Shown: in pieces, positions 17,568 through 27,969 of the stretch | Layout: the number at the start of each line of letters is the position of its first letter | Position numbering within the stretch: the stretch's first letter is position 1 | Source: Picosynechococcus sp. PCC 7003 | GTDB lineage: Bacteria > Cyanobacteriota > Cyanobacteriia > Cyanobacteriales > MRBY01 | Length of the DNA: 64,000 bases | Direction of reading: 5' to 3' | Assembly: GCF_001693255.1 (NCBI RefSeq) | Contig: NZ_CP016474.1 | Location: forward strand, 638,661-702,660 | The notes under the pieces: model-generated | The model's database searches: none | The model's input: the letters and a program-made list of their open reading frames with translations, nothing else | What the model was told of the DNA's origin: nothing | Program-made: the position numbers and the translations under genes

Positions 17568-18827
17568 TTATTCGGACAGCAGACTTAAGCGGACTGTTTG
17601 GCCAGTTTCCAGGGGGCGATCGCCTTGGACAACATACCGTTCCCCAGCACTAAGGCCACTCAGGATAGCAACCATGCCATTATCTTCCGGGCCAACTTGC
17701 ACCGGACGCGCTTGCACAGTCGTTGTTTCTCCTTGGGTAACGGGCACAAATACCGTCGTCTGGTTGGCATTACTGCCCGTGTTGAGGGCGGACACCGGAA
17801 TCATGACAGCGGTTGTGAGGTTGGGATTTGTGAGGCTGACCCGCGCCAATAACCCGGTGGCAATTTTTCCTTCGGGATTGGGGATGGTAATTTCAATGGG
17901 AATTAAACGGGCGGCGGCATCAGCCACGGGAGAAATGCGGGTGACTTCGCCGGGAAAGGTTTCTCCAGGGAAGGCATCGAGGGCCACATTAACCAGTTGG
18001 CCTTGGGCAAATTGGCTCAGATCCCGGTCAGAAATCTGGACTTCAACTTTAATGGCGCTGAGATCACCGATTTCGACGAGGGTTTGTCCCCCTTGAATCG
18101 TGTCGCCAGCTTCGGCCTGCTGACTAAGGACAATGCCACTTTGGGGCGCTGTAATTTGGGTATAGGTGAGGCGTTCCTGGGCCTGGGCGAGGATGGCTTG
18201 TTGGGCGGTGACGCGTTTTTTGGTGGCGGCGATCGCCTGTTGGCGGGTAATGACTTGCTCTTGGCTGGCTTTTAACACCTGGGCGGCGGTGGCCTGTTGG
18301 GTTTGGGCAACCTCGGCTTGTTGGGCAGTGATCGCTCCCGCTTCGGCTAACTGTTGGAGGCGACGAGCATCGGCTTCAGCTTGTTTGAGTTCGGCCCGGT
18401 TCCGTTCTACCTGGGCTTTGGCTTCGGCGAGAACTGATTCTGCTTCTTTAACTTCAAATTGTCGGGCGGCCAGTTCAGCTTGGGCTTCACTAACATCGGT
18501 ACGGGGGAGATCCTGTTCTACGGCGGCGAGCAGTTGACCTTGGCGAATAAAATCACCCACTTCTGCATTGAGGGTGAGTAATTGCCCTTCGACCCGGGAG
18601 CGGACTACTACTTTTTTTAGGGCCATGGTGGTGCCGGTGTAGCTGGCAGTGGGCGCGGTTTCTGTGCCAGTGGCGATCGCCACCTCGACTAAGGGGGGTT
18701 GTTCTGCCTGTTCTGGGCGGCCCGCCGGCTGGGCATTACTATTTTGTTCGAGGGCACACCCCGTCGAGAGAAACGCCAACGAAAGGAAAAGACAGAGACC
18801 GATGGGGGCTTTGAGTTGCTGAACCAT
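17568..18827 (-). CDS. RND efflux membrane-fusion (adaptor) lipoprotein
   Basis: This periplasmic adaptor links an RND pump to a TolC channel. A lipoprotein signal ends with the lipobox LSTGC (Cys24). A barrel-sandwich half (VVVRSRVEGQLLTL, near residue 72) leads into a long glutamine/alanine-rich coiled-coil hairpin (about 115-215). The second lipoyl half (YTQITAPQSGIVLSQQAEAGD) and a beta-barrel follow. At 419 residues it is typical of the AcrA/MdtA family. Its pump partner is most likely the gene at 12281-15475, separated from it by arsR, arsB and arsC. Confidence 0.9.
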   Translation of the reverse strand: MVQQLKAPIGLCLFLSLAFLSTGCALEQNSNAQPAGRPEQAEQPPLVEVAIATGTETAPTASYTGTTMALKKVVVRSRVEGQLLTLNAEVGDFIRQGQLLAAVEQDLPRTDVSEAQAELAARQFEVKEAESVLAEAKAQVERNRAELKQAEADARRLQQLAEAGAITAQQAEVAQTQQATAAQVLKASQEQVITRQQAIAATKKRVTAQQAILAQAQERLTYTQITAPQSGIVLSQQAEAGDTIQGGQTLVEIGDLSAIKVEVQISDRDLSQFAQGQLVNVALDAFPGETFPGEVTRISPVADAAARLIPIEITIPNPEGKIATGLLARVSLTNPNLTTAVMIPVSALNTGSNANQTTVFVPVTQGETTTVQARPVQVGPEDNGMVAILSGLSAGERYVVQGDRPLETGQTVRLSLLSE

Positions 18828-19032
18828 GGGAGAGCACCACGAAGATTTAAAAGTGAAAATGATGAAAGAAGAAGCTGGAAAAACTTAATGTTTCTTAAAG
18901 GTTTTGTCGCCGCTGATTCTAACATCTCAACTTTGAGACTGCCGCTAACCCTGGCCTTTCTCCCATAACTCCGATGGCGATCGCCTACAATAGCTAAAAC
19001 GTAAAAAATCACTACAACATCAAGAGAACGTT

Positions 19033-20124
19033 ATGTCCGTACTGGCGGCGATCGCAGTTTTGGCACTCCTCATCGTGATCCATGAGTTGGGTCACTTCTC
19101 AGCAGCCCGACTTCAAAATATCCATGTCAACCGCTTTTCCATTGGCTTTGGGCCGACCCTACTCAAATACCAAGGCAAAGAAACCGAGTATGCGGTGCGA
19201 GCCTTCCCCCTCGGTGGCTACGTGGGCTTTCCCGATGACGACCCAGACAGTGATATTCCCCCAGAAGACCCGAATCTCTTGCGTAACCGTCCCGTCTTTG
19301 ACCGGGCCATTGTGATCAGTGCCGGGGTCATTGCCAATTTAATTTTTGCCTACTTCCTCCTCGTCGTACAGGCAGGCACCGTGGGCTTCCAAGACATTAA
19401 CTATCAACCAGGTGTACGCATCCCCCAAGTATTAACGGAAGTCGCTTCCCCGGCAGCAGCAGCAGGCATCCAAAACGAAGATGTTGTCCTGGCCGTTAAT
19501 GGCAAAACCCTCCCCAGTGGCCAAGCCGCCCTTGAGGAATTGCGGGTGCTGATTCAAGAAGCCCCCAACGAAACCCTCAATTTGCAACTCCAACGGGGCG
19601 AAGAAACGCTCACCCTAGATGTAACCCCCGATGCGGGTAGTGATGGCCAAGGAAAAATTGGTGTGATGTTAGCTCCCAATGGTGAAATTGTGCGCAACCG
19701 CGCCGGTAATCCCATTGCCGCTCTCCAGGCGGGCTCTCGGGAATTTCAACGGCTTGCAAGTCTTACGGTGCAAGGATTTGGTCAACTGATTTTCAATTTC
19801 CAAGAAACAGCCCAACAGGTAGCTGGTCCCGTGGCGATCGTGGCGGTGGGAGCAGATTTAGCGAAAGATGATTTGAGCAATTTGTTCCAATTCGGTTCAC
19901 TCATTAGCATTAACCTGGCGATTATTAATATTTTGCCCTTACCCGCTTTAGACGGCGGCCAACTGGCCTTTCTCCTAGTAGAAGGAATTCGTGGTAAACC
20001 TCTGCCGATGCGCCTCCAGGAAAACATTATGCAAACGGGCTTAGTCCTGTTGCTTGGTCTTGGGGTCTTCCTCATTGTGCGCGACACTGTGAATCTGGCT
20101 TTTTTCCAGAATTTAATTCGTTAA
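19033..20124 (+). CDS. rseP: RIP site-2 zinc metalloprotease
   Basis: This intramembrane protease cuts membrane-bound regulators such as anti-sigma factors. The active-site motif HELGH occupies residues 17-21 in the first membrane helix. A PDZ domain (about 130-210; EVASPAAAAGIQNEDVVLAVNG) follows. The second catalytic motif, LPLPALDGGQ with its LDG aspartate, lies near residue 312. At 363 residues it is standard length. A TACAAT -10 box at 18,986-18,991 precedes the ATG. Downstream is a small DUF3493 gene. Confidence 0.93.
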   Translation: MSVLAAIAVLALLIVIHELGHFSAARLQNIHVNRFSIGFGPTLLKYQGKETEYAVRAFPLGGYVGFPDDDPDSDIPPEDPNLLRNRPVFDRAIVISAGVIANLIFAYFLLVVQAGTVGFQDINYQPGVRIPQVLTEVASPAAAAGIQNEDVVLAVNGKTLPSGQAALEELRVLIQEAPNETLNLQLQRGEETLTLDVTPDAGSDGQGKIGVMLAPNGEIVRNRAGNPIAALQAGSREFQRLASLTVQGFGQLIFNFQETAQQVAGPVAIVAVGADLAKDDLSNLFQFGSLISINLAIINILPLPALDGGQLAFLLVEGIRGKPLPMRLQENIMQTGLVLLLGLGVFLIVRDTVNLAFFQNLIR

Positions 20125-20178
20125 TTTGTTTGTTCAGTCGGGGTTGATCATGATTAACCCCTCACAATTGATAAAACC

Positions 20179-20445
20179 ATGAGTCAAAAGTTCACCCCCG
20201 AAAAAATGGCGCGTCTGCGGGCGGAAGCCAAAAATCCCTACCGTTCGCTCCGCCAATTTATTTACCTATGCTTTGGGTTATCTGGGGGCGTTGGAGGAAT
20301 GATTTTTTTGTTGCAAATTGCCGCTGGTCGGGATTTAGAACAGGCGATTCCGAATCTTGCGGTGCAGGCTGGGGTTGTGGGCTTAATGATTTTTCTCTGG
20401 CGCTGGGAGAACAAAAATAAACTCGCCAGTCAAGAGAAAAAATAG
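20179..20445 (+). CDS. DUF3493 small membrane protein (88 aa)
   Basis: The protein begins with a basic, soluble region (PEKMARLRAEAKNPYRSLRQF). Two membrane helices follow (IYLCFGLSGGVGGMIFLL and LAVQAGVVGLMIFLW), with a lysine-rich tail. This pattern fits DUF3493, a family found in cyanobacteria and plastids. Function is unknown. It lies between rseP and an LD-carboxypeptidase gene, all on the plus strand with gaps of 54 and 33 bases, so co-transcription is possible. Confidence 0.8.
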   Translation: MSQKFTPEKMARLRAEAKNPYRSLRQFIYLCFGLSGGVGGMIFLLQIAAGRDLEQAIPNLAVQAGVVGLMIFLWRWENKNKLASQEKK

Positions 20446-20478
20446 GCTTGATCTCGCCACTTGACCCGTTGATTGTAG

Positions 20479-21414
20479 ATGGATAAATTAATGCTGCCCC
20501 CTTGGTTACAACCAGGGGATTTATTGAAAGTGATTGCCCCTAGTGGTCGTTTGTTAGAACAGGACGCCTTTTGGGCTGGGGTAGATATTTGGCGATCGCA
20601 GGGGTATCGGGTAGAACTGACGACAGGTTGGGATACGCGCTGGGGTTATTTGGCCGGCACTGATCAGGGACGACGGCAAGCCTTGGCCGAAGCATGGTTT
20701 GATCCGGACTGCAAAGGGATTTTGTGTGCGCGGGGCGGCTATGGGGGGATGCGCCTTTTAGAAGCTTGGGACTGGAAAATTGACCAAGTGACTCCCAAAT
20801 GGCTCATTGGTTTTTCGGACATCACCAGCTTGCTCTGGAGCTTAAGCACCGTAGGCATTGCCAGCATCCACGGCCCCGTTTTAACGACTTTTGCGGCAGA
20901 ACCCAATTGGTCAAAGCAAAGATTATTTGATTTCTTGGTGGGAAAACCCCTCGAGCCGCTTCAGGGTAGGGGCTGGGGTAATGGCCAAGTTGCAGGGGTG
21001 CTATTACCTGGAAATTTGACAGTGGCGACTCACATTCTGAAAACACCATTGCAGCCAGATTTTGATAACGTAATTTTGGCCCTCGAAGATGTGACGGAAG
21101 CGCCCTACCGGATTGATCGCCTGTTAACTCAATGGCGACTGCTGGGGGCTTTTGAAAAAATCAAAGGCATTGCCCTCGGTCGTTTCAGTCAATGTGACGA
21201 GTTGGGTTCAGCCGATAGTTTTAGGGTGCTAGAAGTGCTAGGCGATCGCCTGCGGGATTTAAACATTCCCATTGTTGCCGAGCTGCCCTTTGGCCATGAT
21301 GGTGTGAATGCTGCCTTACCCGTGGGGGTTCCGGTGATTTTAGATGGCGATCGCGGTTTACTCTCTTTCCCGGAGAAGCTGCCCCCCATTAGCACCGCTT
21401 CGGCAATGGGGTAA
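20479..21414 (+). CDS. ldcA: LD-carboxypeptidase (peptidase family S66)
   Basis: This is a cytoplasmic serine peptidase that removes terminal D-alanine from recycled murein tetrapeptides (LdcA), or acts as the related MccF hydrolase. The opening [10 protein letters not shown], the nucleophile-elbow segment [14 protein letters not shown] near residue 80 and [15 protein letters not shown] near residue 112 are characteristic of S66. The catalytic Glu and His are expected in [15 protein letters not shown] and in the C-terminal LPFGHDG. The 311-residue length is usual. tpiA starts 44 bases after its stop. Confidence 0.87.
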   Translation: MDKLMLPPWLQPGDLLKVIAPSGRLLEQDAFWAGVDIWRSQGYRVELTTGWDTRWGYLAGTDQGRRQALAEAWFDPDCKGILCARGGYGGMRLLEAWDWKIDQVTPKWLIGFSDITSLLWSLSTVGIASIHGPVLTTFAAEPNWSKQRLFDFLVGKPLEPLQGRGWGNGQVAGVLLPGNLTVATHILKTPLQPDFDNVILALEDVTEAPYRIDRLLTQWRLLGAFEKIKGIALGRFSQCDELGSADSFRVLEVLGDRLRDLNIPIVAELPFGHDGVNAALPVGVPVILDGDRGLLSFPEKLPPISTASAMG

Positions 21415-21458
21415 ACTGGATCCCTGTGCATTGTAAGGAAAGCATTAGTAGGAAAGCC

Positions 21459-22184
21459 GTGCGAAAGATCATTATTGCGGGTAATTGGAAAATGTATAAG
21501 ACTCAAGCCGAGTCTTTAGACTTTCTCAAAGCATTACTGCCCAAAATCGCCGATGACCATGAAGAACGAGAAGTGGTGCTCTGTACGCCCTTTACCGATT
21601 TAGGCTTAATGTCCAAGAGTCTCCACGGGACGCGGGTACGCCTGGGGGCACAGAATATCCACTGGGCTGACGAAGGTGCCTTTACCGGCGAGATTTCTGG
21701 GTCAATGCTGACCGAAATGGGCGTCCGTTACGTCATTGTGGGCCACAGCGAAAGACGGCAATATTTTGGCGAAACCGATGAAACTGTGAATCAGCGCCTC
21801 AAAGCGGCCCAACGCCATGGTTTAACGCCGATTCTTTGTGTTGGTGAAAGCAAAGCTCAACGGGACGCTGGTGAAACAGAAGCAGTAATTTTTGCCCAGC
21901 TCGAAAAAGATTTAGTCGATATTGATCAAAATAACTTGGTCGTTGCCTACGAACCCATCTGGGCGATTGGTACGGGTGATACCTGTGATGCCACCGAAGC
22001 AAACCGGGTGATTGGTCTAATTCGCGAAAAACTCACCAACAAAAATGCCACTATTCAATATGGTGGTTCCGTCAAGCCAAATAACGTTGATGAGATTATG
22101 GCCCAGCCCGAAATTGATGGGGCCTTGGTGGGTGGAGCAAGCCTAGAGGCAGAGAGTTTTGCCCGCTTGGTAAATTATATGTAA
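21459..22184 (+). CDS. tpiA: Triosephosphate isomerase
   Basis: TpiA interconverts glyceraldehyde-3-phosphate and dihydroxyacetone phosphate in glycolysis and the Calvin cycle. Catalytic segments are present: IIIAGNWKM at the N-terminus (Asn and Lys), [10 protein letters not shown] with the electrophilic His, and [14 protein letters not shown] with the catalytic Glu. A phosphate-binding GGSVKPNN and the final GALVGGASL also fit. I choose the GTG at 21,459 because IIIAGNWKM then starts four residues in, as in other family members. A longer frame from GTG 21,426 would add 11 atypical residues. A strong terminator follows at 22,245. Confidence 0.95.
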   Translation: MRKIIIAGNWKMYKTQAESLDFLKALLPKIADDHEEREVVLCTPFTDLGLMSKSLHGTRVRLGAQNIHWADEGAFTGEISGSMLTEMGVRYVIVGHSERRQYFGETDETVNQRLKAAQRHGLTPILCVGESKAQRDAGETEAVIFAQLEKDLVDIDQNNLVVAYEPIWAIGTGDTCDATEANRVIGLIREKLTNKNATIQYGGSVKPNNVDEIMAQPEIDGALVGGASLEAESFARLVNYM

Positions 22185-22244
22185 CGATGCTTAGGTATTT
22201 CGTTCTCAATATCCTAGGCTCCGTGAAAAATACGCACTTTACTT

Positions 22245-22286
22245 GAGGAGAAAGCTCTCGACTGCGGGATATTTCTCCTCGTTTTT
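22245..22286 (+). terminator. Rho-independent terminator downstream of tpiA
   Basis: A perfect 9-base stem GAGGAGAAA/TTTCTCCTC (22,245-22,253 and 22,272-22,280) with an 18-base loop is followed by GTTTTT. It separates tpiA from chlD. Confidence 0.82.
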
Positions 22287-22358
22287 ACAAAATTTTTTTA
22301 AATTTCTTTTCCCTTTTACTTTTAACCCGACATTTTTTTAGCGCAACTTTTTAGATAA

Positions 22359-24407
22359 ATGCCTACTCTCACGACATCGCGCACGACCTTTCCCCTCACA
22401 GCGGTGGTTGGTCAAGATGTAATTAAAACCGCTCTCCTGCTGGGGGCCGTTGATCCTGCCCTGGGTGGGGTGGCGATCGCCGGGAAACGGGGCACCGCAA
22501 AATCCGTGATGGCCCGGGGAATTCATTCCCTTTTGCCCCCCATCGAAGTCATTAAAGATAATCCCTTTAACTGTGATGTCCATAACCGCAGTGACTGGGA
22601 TGATCTCACCGAAGTGGCCTATGGCGAGACGGCCAGCGAAAACATTTCCACGGAAGTAATTGCCGCGCCTTTTGTACAAATTCCCTTGGGCGTTACCGAA
22701 GATCGCCTTTTGGGTTCTGTGGATGTCGAAGCCTCTGTGCGTCAGGGGGAACCCGTCTTCCAACCGGGTCTATTAGCCCAAGCCCACCGGGGTGTGCTGT
22801 ACATCGATGAAATCAACCTCCTCGATGACCAAATTGCCAACCAACTCCTAACAGTCTTAACAGAAGGCCGCAACCAAATCGAACGGGAAGGCATTAGTTT
22901 TTCGCACCCTTGTCGGCCCCTGCTGATTGCCACCTATAACCCTGAGGAAGGCAATCTCCGAGAACACCTCCGCGATCGCATTGCCATTACCCTGTCTGCC
23001 GATCGCCCCCTCAGCCTCGAAGAACGGGTGGCAGCGGTGGATCAAGTGGTGCAATATGCCACCGCCCCCAAAGAGTTTTTGCAGCGGTACGACGAAGATC
23101 TCGATGCCCTCCGCACCCAAATTATCCTGGCGCGGGAATGGCTCAAAGAAGTCAAAATTAGCAAAGACCAAGTGGCCTACCTCGTGAGCGAAGCTGTGCG
23201 TGGCAGCGTCGAAGGTCACCGAGCCGAACTTTTTGCTGTGCGTGTTGCCATGGCTGCCGCTGCCCTTGATGGCCGTAATGTGGTGATTGCCGATGATCTC
23301 CGGACAGCGGTCGAGCTGGTGATTTTACCCCGTGCTACGACGATCCCCACCCCAGAAGATGAGGATATGCAGCCTCCCCCACCACCGCCACCGCCTCAAT
23401 CCCAGGATGATCAACAGGACGAAGAAGATCAATCCCAAGATGAAGATCAAGAGGATCAAGACGACGACGATCAAAACGAAGACCAAGAGGAACAGCCGGA
23501 ACAGGAGCCGACGATTCCCGAAGAATTTGTGTTTGACCCAGAGGGAGTTGTACTTGACCCAGGGATTCTCGCCTTTGCCCAAATGATGCAGAACAAAGGC
23601 AACTCTGGGAAACGGGGCTTAATTTTCTCCGATGACCGTGGCCGTTACATTAAGCCGATGTTACCCCGGGGGAAAGTACGGCGTATTGCGGTGGATGCGA
23701 CCCTGCGGGCGGCGGCTCCCTACCAAAAGGCGCGACGACTGCGACACCCTGACCGGAAAGTGATCGTCGAGCAAAGTGACCTGCGCTCTAAACGGATGGC
23801 TCGTAAAGCGGGGGCTTTGATGATTTTCCTCGTTGATGCCTCTGGTTCTATGGCCCTGAATCGGATGCAGGCGGCCAAGGGGGCGGTGATGCGTTTGTTG
23901 ACAGAAGCCTATGAAAACCGCGACCAAATTGCGTTGATTCCGTTCCGGGGCGAAATGGCAGAGGTGCTGTTACCCCCTACCCGTTCGATTACTTTGGCGC
24001 GAAATAGACTGGAAACGTTGCCCTGTGGTGGTGGTTCGCCGTTGTCCCATGGGTTAACCCAGGCTGTGCATATTGGTGTAAATGCCCAAATGTCCGGTGA
24101 TGTGGGGGAAGTGGTGATCGTCGCGATTACTGATGGTCGAGGCAATATTCCCCTCTCGCGTTCCCTCGGCGAAAAACCAGAGGAAGGCGAAGAAAAACCT
24201 GATATCAAAGAGGAGCTTCTAAATATTGCCGGTAAAATTCGTGCTTCTGGGATGAAGCTGCTGATTATTGACACAGAGAAGAAATTTATTTCCTCTGGCT
24301 TTGGTAAAGAGCTGGCGGCTAAAGCGGGCGGCAAGTATTACCGATTACCGAAGGCTACGGATCAGGCGATCGCCGCCATGGCAAAGGGTGCAATGGCCGA
24401 AATTTAG
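22359..24407 (+). CDS. chlD: Magnesium chelatase ATPase subunit D
   Basis: ChlD works with ChlI and ChlH to insert magnesium into protoporphyrin IX, the first committed step of chlorophyll synthesis. The N-terminal AAA+ domain has the P-loop-like segment AGKRGTAKS near residue 42 and [12 protein letters not shown] near 145. A proline run and a very acidic Asp/Glu/Gln linker (about 340-385) lead to a von Willebrand A domain. That domain carries the MIDAS sequence DASGSMA near residue 495. The 682-residue length is normal for the family. Confidence 0.96.
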   Translation: MPTLTTSRTTFPLTAVVGQDVIKTALLLGAVDPALGGVAIAGKRGTAKSVMARGIHSLLPPIEVIKDNPFNCDVHNRSDWDDLTEVAYGETASENISTEVIAAPFVQIPLGVTEDRLLGSVDVEASVRQGEPVFQPGLLAQAHRGVLYIDEINLLDDQIANQLLTVLTEGRNQIEREGISFSHPCRPLLIATYNPEEGNLREHLRDRIAITLSADRPLSLEERVAAVDQVVQYATAPKEFLQRYDEDLDALRTQIILAREWLKEVKISKDQVAYLVSEAVRGSVEGHRAELFAVRVAMAAAALDGRNVVIADDLRTAVELVILPRATTIPTPEDEDMQPPPPPPPPQSQDDQQDEEDQSQDEDQEDQDDDDQNEDQEEQPEQEPTIPEEFVFDPEGVVLDPGILAFAQMMQNKGNSGKRGLIFSDDRGRYIKPMLPRGKVRRIAVDATLRAAAPYQKARRLRHPDRKVIVEQSDLRSKRMARKAGALMIFLVDASGSMALNRMQAAKGAVMRLLTEAYENRDQIALIPFRGEMAEVLLPPTRSITLARNRLETLPCGGGSPLSHGLTQAVHIGVNAQMSGDVGEVVIVAITDGRGNIPLSRSLGEKPEEGEEKPDIKEELLNIAGKIRASGMKLLIIDTEKKFISSGFGKELAAKAGGKYYRLPKATDQAIAAMAKGAMAEI

Positions 24408-24448
24408 GCGATTTTGAATCCGTAAAAGTTTCATGGGCGATTGTCTGT

Positions 24449-24470
24449 AAGGGCGATCGCCTTTATTTTT
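24449..24470 (+). terminator. Possible terminator containing a HIP1 palindrome, downstream of chlD
   Basis: AAGGGCGATCGCCTT forms a short self-complementary stem whose core is the HIP1 octamer at 24,452. It is followed by TATTTTT. The stem is short, so this is a tentative call. Confidence 0.45.
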
Positions 24471-24523
24471 CCCTCTGGGAGCAAGGCTAAAATAAAACCA
24501 TCTGGCTCACGGGAAAACGTACC

Positions 24524-25129
24524 ATGGCAACCACTTTTCTGATTCAAAGTGATTTGACTCCTCTTGAGGTCTCCTTTCCGGCGATCGCCAAAATGGGAAA
24601 AGACGAATTTTTTGCCTTTTGCCGCGCTAACCCGGAACTACGCATCGAACAAACTGCCACAGGAGAAGTCATCATTATGTCCCCTGCCGCCTCGGATACT
24701 GGCAATCGAAATTTTAATCTCGCTGCTTATCTTTGGTTATGGAGCGAACAGGATGGTACAGGATTAGGCTTTGATTCGAGTGCAGGTTTTACGTTGCCTA
24801 ATGGCGCGATCCGTTCCCCCGATGCGTCTTGGATGCGTCAGGAAAAGTGGGACAGCCTAAGCGATGAGGAAAAAAAATCCTTTGCGCCGACTTGTCCTGA
24901 TTTTGTGATTGAGTTGCGCTCCAAAAGTGATGCCCTCAAAACGCTACAAGCAAAAATGGTGGAATATCTGGAAAATGGTGTGTCTTTGGCTTGGCTAATT
25001 GATCGCCAAAATCGCACTGTCCACATTTATCGACCCCAACAATCGCCCCAAATCCTCGAAAATCCGGAAACAGTCAGTGCTGATCCTGAACTGTCAGGGT
25101 TTACGTTATCCCTGGCGAAAATTTGGTAG
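24524..25129 (+). CDS. Uma2-family (DUF820) putative endonuclease
   Basis: This 201-residue protein belongs to a PD-(D/E)XK-fold family greatly expanded in cyanobacteria; biological role unknown. The expected catalytic layout is visible: RSPDASWM near residue 103, then the strand PDFVIELRSKSD near residue 130 with the E-X-K pair. Upstream segments MGKDEFFAFCRANP and ATGEVIIMSP are typical of the family N-terminus. TAAAAT at 24,488-24,493 is a plausible -10 box. Members usually occur as stand-alone genes, as here. Confidence 0.88.
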   Translation: MATTFLIQSDLTPLEVSFPAIAKMGKDEFFAFCRANPELRIEQTATGEVIIMSPAASDTGNRNFNLAAYLWLWSEQDGTGLGFDSSAGFTLPNGAIRSPDASWMRQEKWDSLSDEEKKSFAPTCPDFVIELRSKSDALKTLQAKMVEYLENGVSLAWLIDRQNRTVHIYRPQQSPQILENPETVSADPELSGFTLSLAKIW

Positions 25130-25232
25130 TGGTCAGGCGATCGCCTTTTAGTTAAAGAATTTTTGGTGGCTAAACCCCGTAGGCTATACTAAAAAGCTGT
25201 GCCAAACGCCATCCAAGATTACTGCCTTTACC

Positions 25233-25616
25233 ATGACTGTTAACGCCGAAGAACGGACTAAACTCGACAACGAATTGTCTAATCGGTTTATTGACCTCGA
25301 TCCCGACGGTTATTTTATTATCTATCTAGACCGTGAACAGGGTTTAATTTGCGCGAAACATTACACCAATACGATTAACGATAAAGGTTTAGCCACAGAC
25401 CCAGAAACCGGCGAAGTCCTTGCCTGCAAAGGTAGTTTAGAACGGACTCATACCACCGTTTATACAGGCCGTACTGCAAAAGAATTAGGCATTGAAATCA
25501 CCGAAAAAGCCGATCCCTGTCCCATTTCCAAGCTAGATCATGCCCTATATCTCGGACGGGAATTTATGAAAGCAGAAATCGCCCTTCTCTCTGGCACAGA
25601 ATATATTCAAGATTAA
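25233..25616 (+). CDS. DUF4346 domain protein (127 aa)
   Basis: This small soluble protein is of the DUF4346 type, found mostly in cyanobacteria. Recognisable parts are DLDPDGYFIIYLDR near residue 22, the segment ICAKHYTN, and a C-terminal helix DHALYLGREFMKAEIAL. No catalytic motif is evident. A good extended promoter lies just upstream (TATACT at 25,195-25,200, start predicted about 25 bases before the ATG), so it is probably transcribed on its own. Function unknown. Confidence 0.78.
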   Translation: MTVNAEERTKLDNELSNRFIDLDPDGYFIIYLDREQGLICAKHYTNTINDKGLATDPETGEVLACKGSLERTHTTVYTGRTAKELGIEITEKADPCPISKLDHALYLGREFMKAEIALLSGTEYIQD

Positions 25617-25767
25617 TTCAATTGAAATATATCCAGAATAAGTCTTTTATTAATGTGATCTAAAAATAGAATAATCTTTCAGTAAACTAACCTGTCTATT
25701 TCTTGCAACAAACAAAATATAAACATTCTTTATTATATCTAAAAAATTTAACGATTAATTATTTATT

Positions 25768-27525
25768 ATGAAATCTATTCTATTTCAGTTAAAAGCGGCT
25801 GTTTCCAAAGCTCTAATCAAGGCATTTGGCGAAGATCTAAAGGATACTGATCCCCTTGTTGTCCCTGCCAGCAATCCGAAATTTGGTGATTATCAGTCTA
25901 ATGTCGCCCTATCGCTAACGAAAACCCTTAAGAAAAATCCTAGGGAAATTGCCCAAAGTATTATCGAAGCTTTAGACGTTGCTGATATTTGCGAACCGCC
26001 GACTATTGCCGGGCCTGGTTTTGTGAACTTCAGCCTCAAACCGAGCTATTTAGCCACGCTTTTAAAGGAAGTCCAACAAAGCGATCGCCTTGCCATTGAC
26101 CCAGCAGACAATCCCCAGAAAGTCATTGTTGATTTTTCTAGTCCGAATATTGCCAAGGAAATGCACGTGGGCCACCTCCGCTCAACGATTATTGGCGATT
26201 CGATTGCACGGATTTTAGAGTTTCGGGGCCAGGATGTTCTGCGCCTAAACCATGTAGGGGATTGGGGTACCCAATTCGGGATGTTAATTACCTATTTAAA
26301 GGAAGCCTATCCCGATGCTTTAACGAAAGCAGATGCCCTCGACATTGGTGATTTGGTGGCGTTCTATAAAAAAGCAAAGGTGCGTTTTGATGAAGATGAA
26401 GCCTTTAAAGAAGCTTCTCGCAATCAAGTTGTAAAATTGCAATCGGGCGACCCTGAAAGTCAGCAAGCTTGGCAACTATTGTGTGATCAATCCCGCCGAG
26501 AATTCCAAAAAATTTACGACATTCTAGATATCAAATTAACGGAACGGGGCGAATCTTTTTACAATCCCTACCTGGCGGATGTCCTAACGGCATTGGATGA
26601 AGTGGGCTTGCTCGAAGAAGATGCCGGGGCGCAATGTGTTTTCCTCGAAGGCTTTAAAAATAAAGATGGCGATCGCCTGCCATTGATCGTCCAAAAATCC
26701 GACGGTGGGTTTAACTATGCCACCACCGATTTAGCGGCAATTCGTTATCGCATCAAAGAAGATCAAGCCAAACGAATCATTTACGTGACAGATTCTGGTC
26801 AAGCCGGACATTTCGCCCAAGTATTTCAAGTGGCCGAGCGCGCCGGATTTTTCCCCGATGATGTGGAAGTCGTCCATGTGCCCTTCGGTTTAGTGCAGGG
26901 GGAAGATGGCAAGAAGCTCAAAACCCGCGCCGGCGATACAATTAAGCTCAAGGATCTCCTCGATGAAGCTGTTAACCGCTCCCGTGCCGATTTGGAAAAA
27001 CGTCTTGCCGAAGATGAGCGCCAGGAAACACCAGAATTCATCGAAAAAGTTTCTCAGGTAGTGGGCATTGGAGCCGTAAAATACGCCGATCTCAGTCAAA
27101 ATCGAACCAGTAATTACATCTTTAGCTTCGATAAAATGTTGGCGCTCCAGGGTAATACCGCTCCCTATATGCTCTATGCCTATGTGCGTGTCCAGGGAGT
27201 CAGCCGTCAAGGCGGCATTGACCTCAGTACCCTACCCACCGATACCCCCATCATCCTCGAAGAAGCGGCCGAACTAACCCTAGCCAAACACTTATTACAA
27301 CTAAGTGAAGTCCTCGTGAGCGTTGAGCAAGATCTGATGCCCAATCGCCTCTGTGAATATCTCTATGACCTCAGCCGCAAATTCAACCAATTTTATGAGG
27401 CTTGCCCGATCCTCAAAGCCGAAGGCGATCGCCGCATTTCCCGGTTAATCCTCGCCGACACCACAGCCCGCACCCTCAAGTTGGGTTTATCTCTCCTCGG
27501 CATCGAAGTCCTCGACCGGATGTAA
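25768..27525 (+). CDS. argS: Arginyl-tRNA synthetase
   Basis: ArgRS charges tRNA-Arg and is a class I synthetase. The N-terminal Add-1 domain holds [13 protein letters not shown]. The HIGH signature appears as [20 protein letters not shown] near residue 130. The KMSKS position is occupied by GKKLKTRAG near residue 380, a variation normal for ArgRS. The C-terminal DALR anticodon-binding domain ends LGIEVLDRM. Length 585 residues. The 150-base gap in front is very AT-rich and presumably holds the promoter. A tRNA-Arg gene for the AGA/AGG codons lies at 38,676. Confidence 0.96.
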   Translation: MKSILFQLKAAVSKALIKAFGEDLKDTDPLVVPASNPKFGDYQSNVALSLTKTLKKNPREIAQSIIEALDVADICEPPTIAGPGFVNFSLKPSYLATLLKEVQQSDRLAIDPADNPQKVIVDFSSPNIAKEMHVGHLRSTIIGDSIARILEFRGQDVLRLNHVGDWGTQFGMLITYLKEAYPDALTKADALDIGDLVAFYKKAKVRFDEDEAFKEASRNQVVKLQSGDPESQQAWQLLCDQSRREFQKIYDILDIKLTERGESFYNPYLADVLTALDEVGLLEEDAGAQCVFLEGFKNKDGDRLPLIVQKSDGGFNYATTDLAAIRYRIKEDQAKRIIYVTDSGQAGHFAQVFQVAERAGFFPDDVEVVHVPFGLVQGEDGKKLKTRAGDTIKLKDLLDEAVNRSRADLEKRLAEDERQETPEFIEKVSQVVGIGAVKYADLSQNRTSNYIFSFDKMLALQGNTAPYMLYAYVRVQGVSRQGGIDLSTLPTDTPIILEEAAELTLAKHLLQLSEVLVSVEQDLMPNRLCEYLYDLSRKFNQFYEACPILKAEGDRRISRLILADTTARTLKLGLSLLGIEVLDRM

Positions 27526-27969
27526 CTGCCATCAGTCTCCCTAGTGGCCTCGGTGCAGTCAATGGGGAGAAATCAATAAGCAAACATTAAGAGATATGAA
27601 GCACCTATCACCTAAGCCTATATTTCCTGATAACTTATAGACAAGGTACAAGATAAAAGTTCTGAAAAAGCTTTTATTCGGACGAAGAGATTGAGCGGTT
27701 GTACCTCCTTTGTTCGGTCTCGCCCAGAAGTCCTTCTCAACACTTCAAGTTGAAGATAGACTCGATTATTCCCCCTAACGGAATCGGGTAGTCGGGCTAT
27801 AATCACCGCCTGTTAGGCACTGTTTTTCGAGAGGCGCTTGTTGGGTTCGTTGTTAACCTCGTTTTGTTGTTTGGTAAATCTTTTTGTTAGTTAAATTTGG
27901 ATTGAAAGCCTGCTCCCCTGAGTAGGCTTTCGCCTTGTCTAGGGGAAAATCACCCCAAACAGCGGTAGA
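27526..27969 (+). other. 444-base intergenic gap with a possible small RNA gene (about 27,810-27,935)
   Basis: No convincing protein gene is seen; a 62-codon minus-strand frame (27,618-27,806, GTG start) lacks a recognisable product. On the plus strand a clean TATAAT lies at 27,798-27,803. About 100 bases downstream is a perfect 8-base hairpin GAAAGCCT/AGGCTTTC (27,904-27,931) followed by GCCTTGTCT. This could be a short non-coding transcript of about 120 nt. No -35 box is obvious, and the sequence does not match 6S, Yfr1, tmRNA or SRP RNA motifs as I know them. Confidence 0.35.

Noticed and set aside
27618-27806. 62-codon minus-strand frame with a GTG start in the argS downstream gap
   Set aside because: No recognisable family, no convincing ribosome site, and its start overlaps a TATAAT box that reads the other way.
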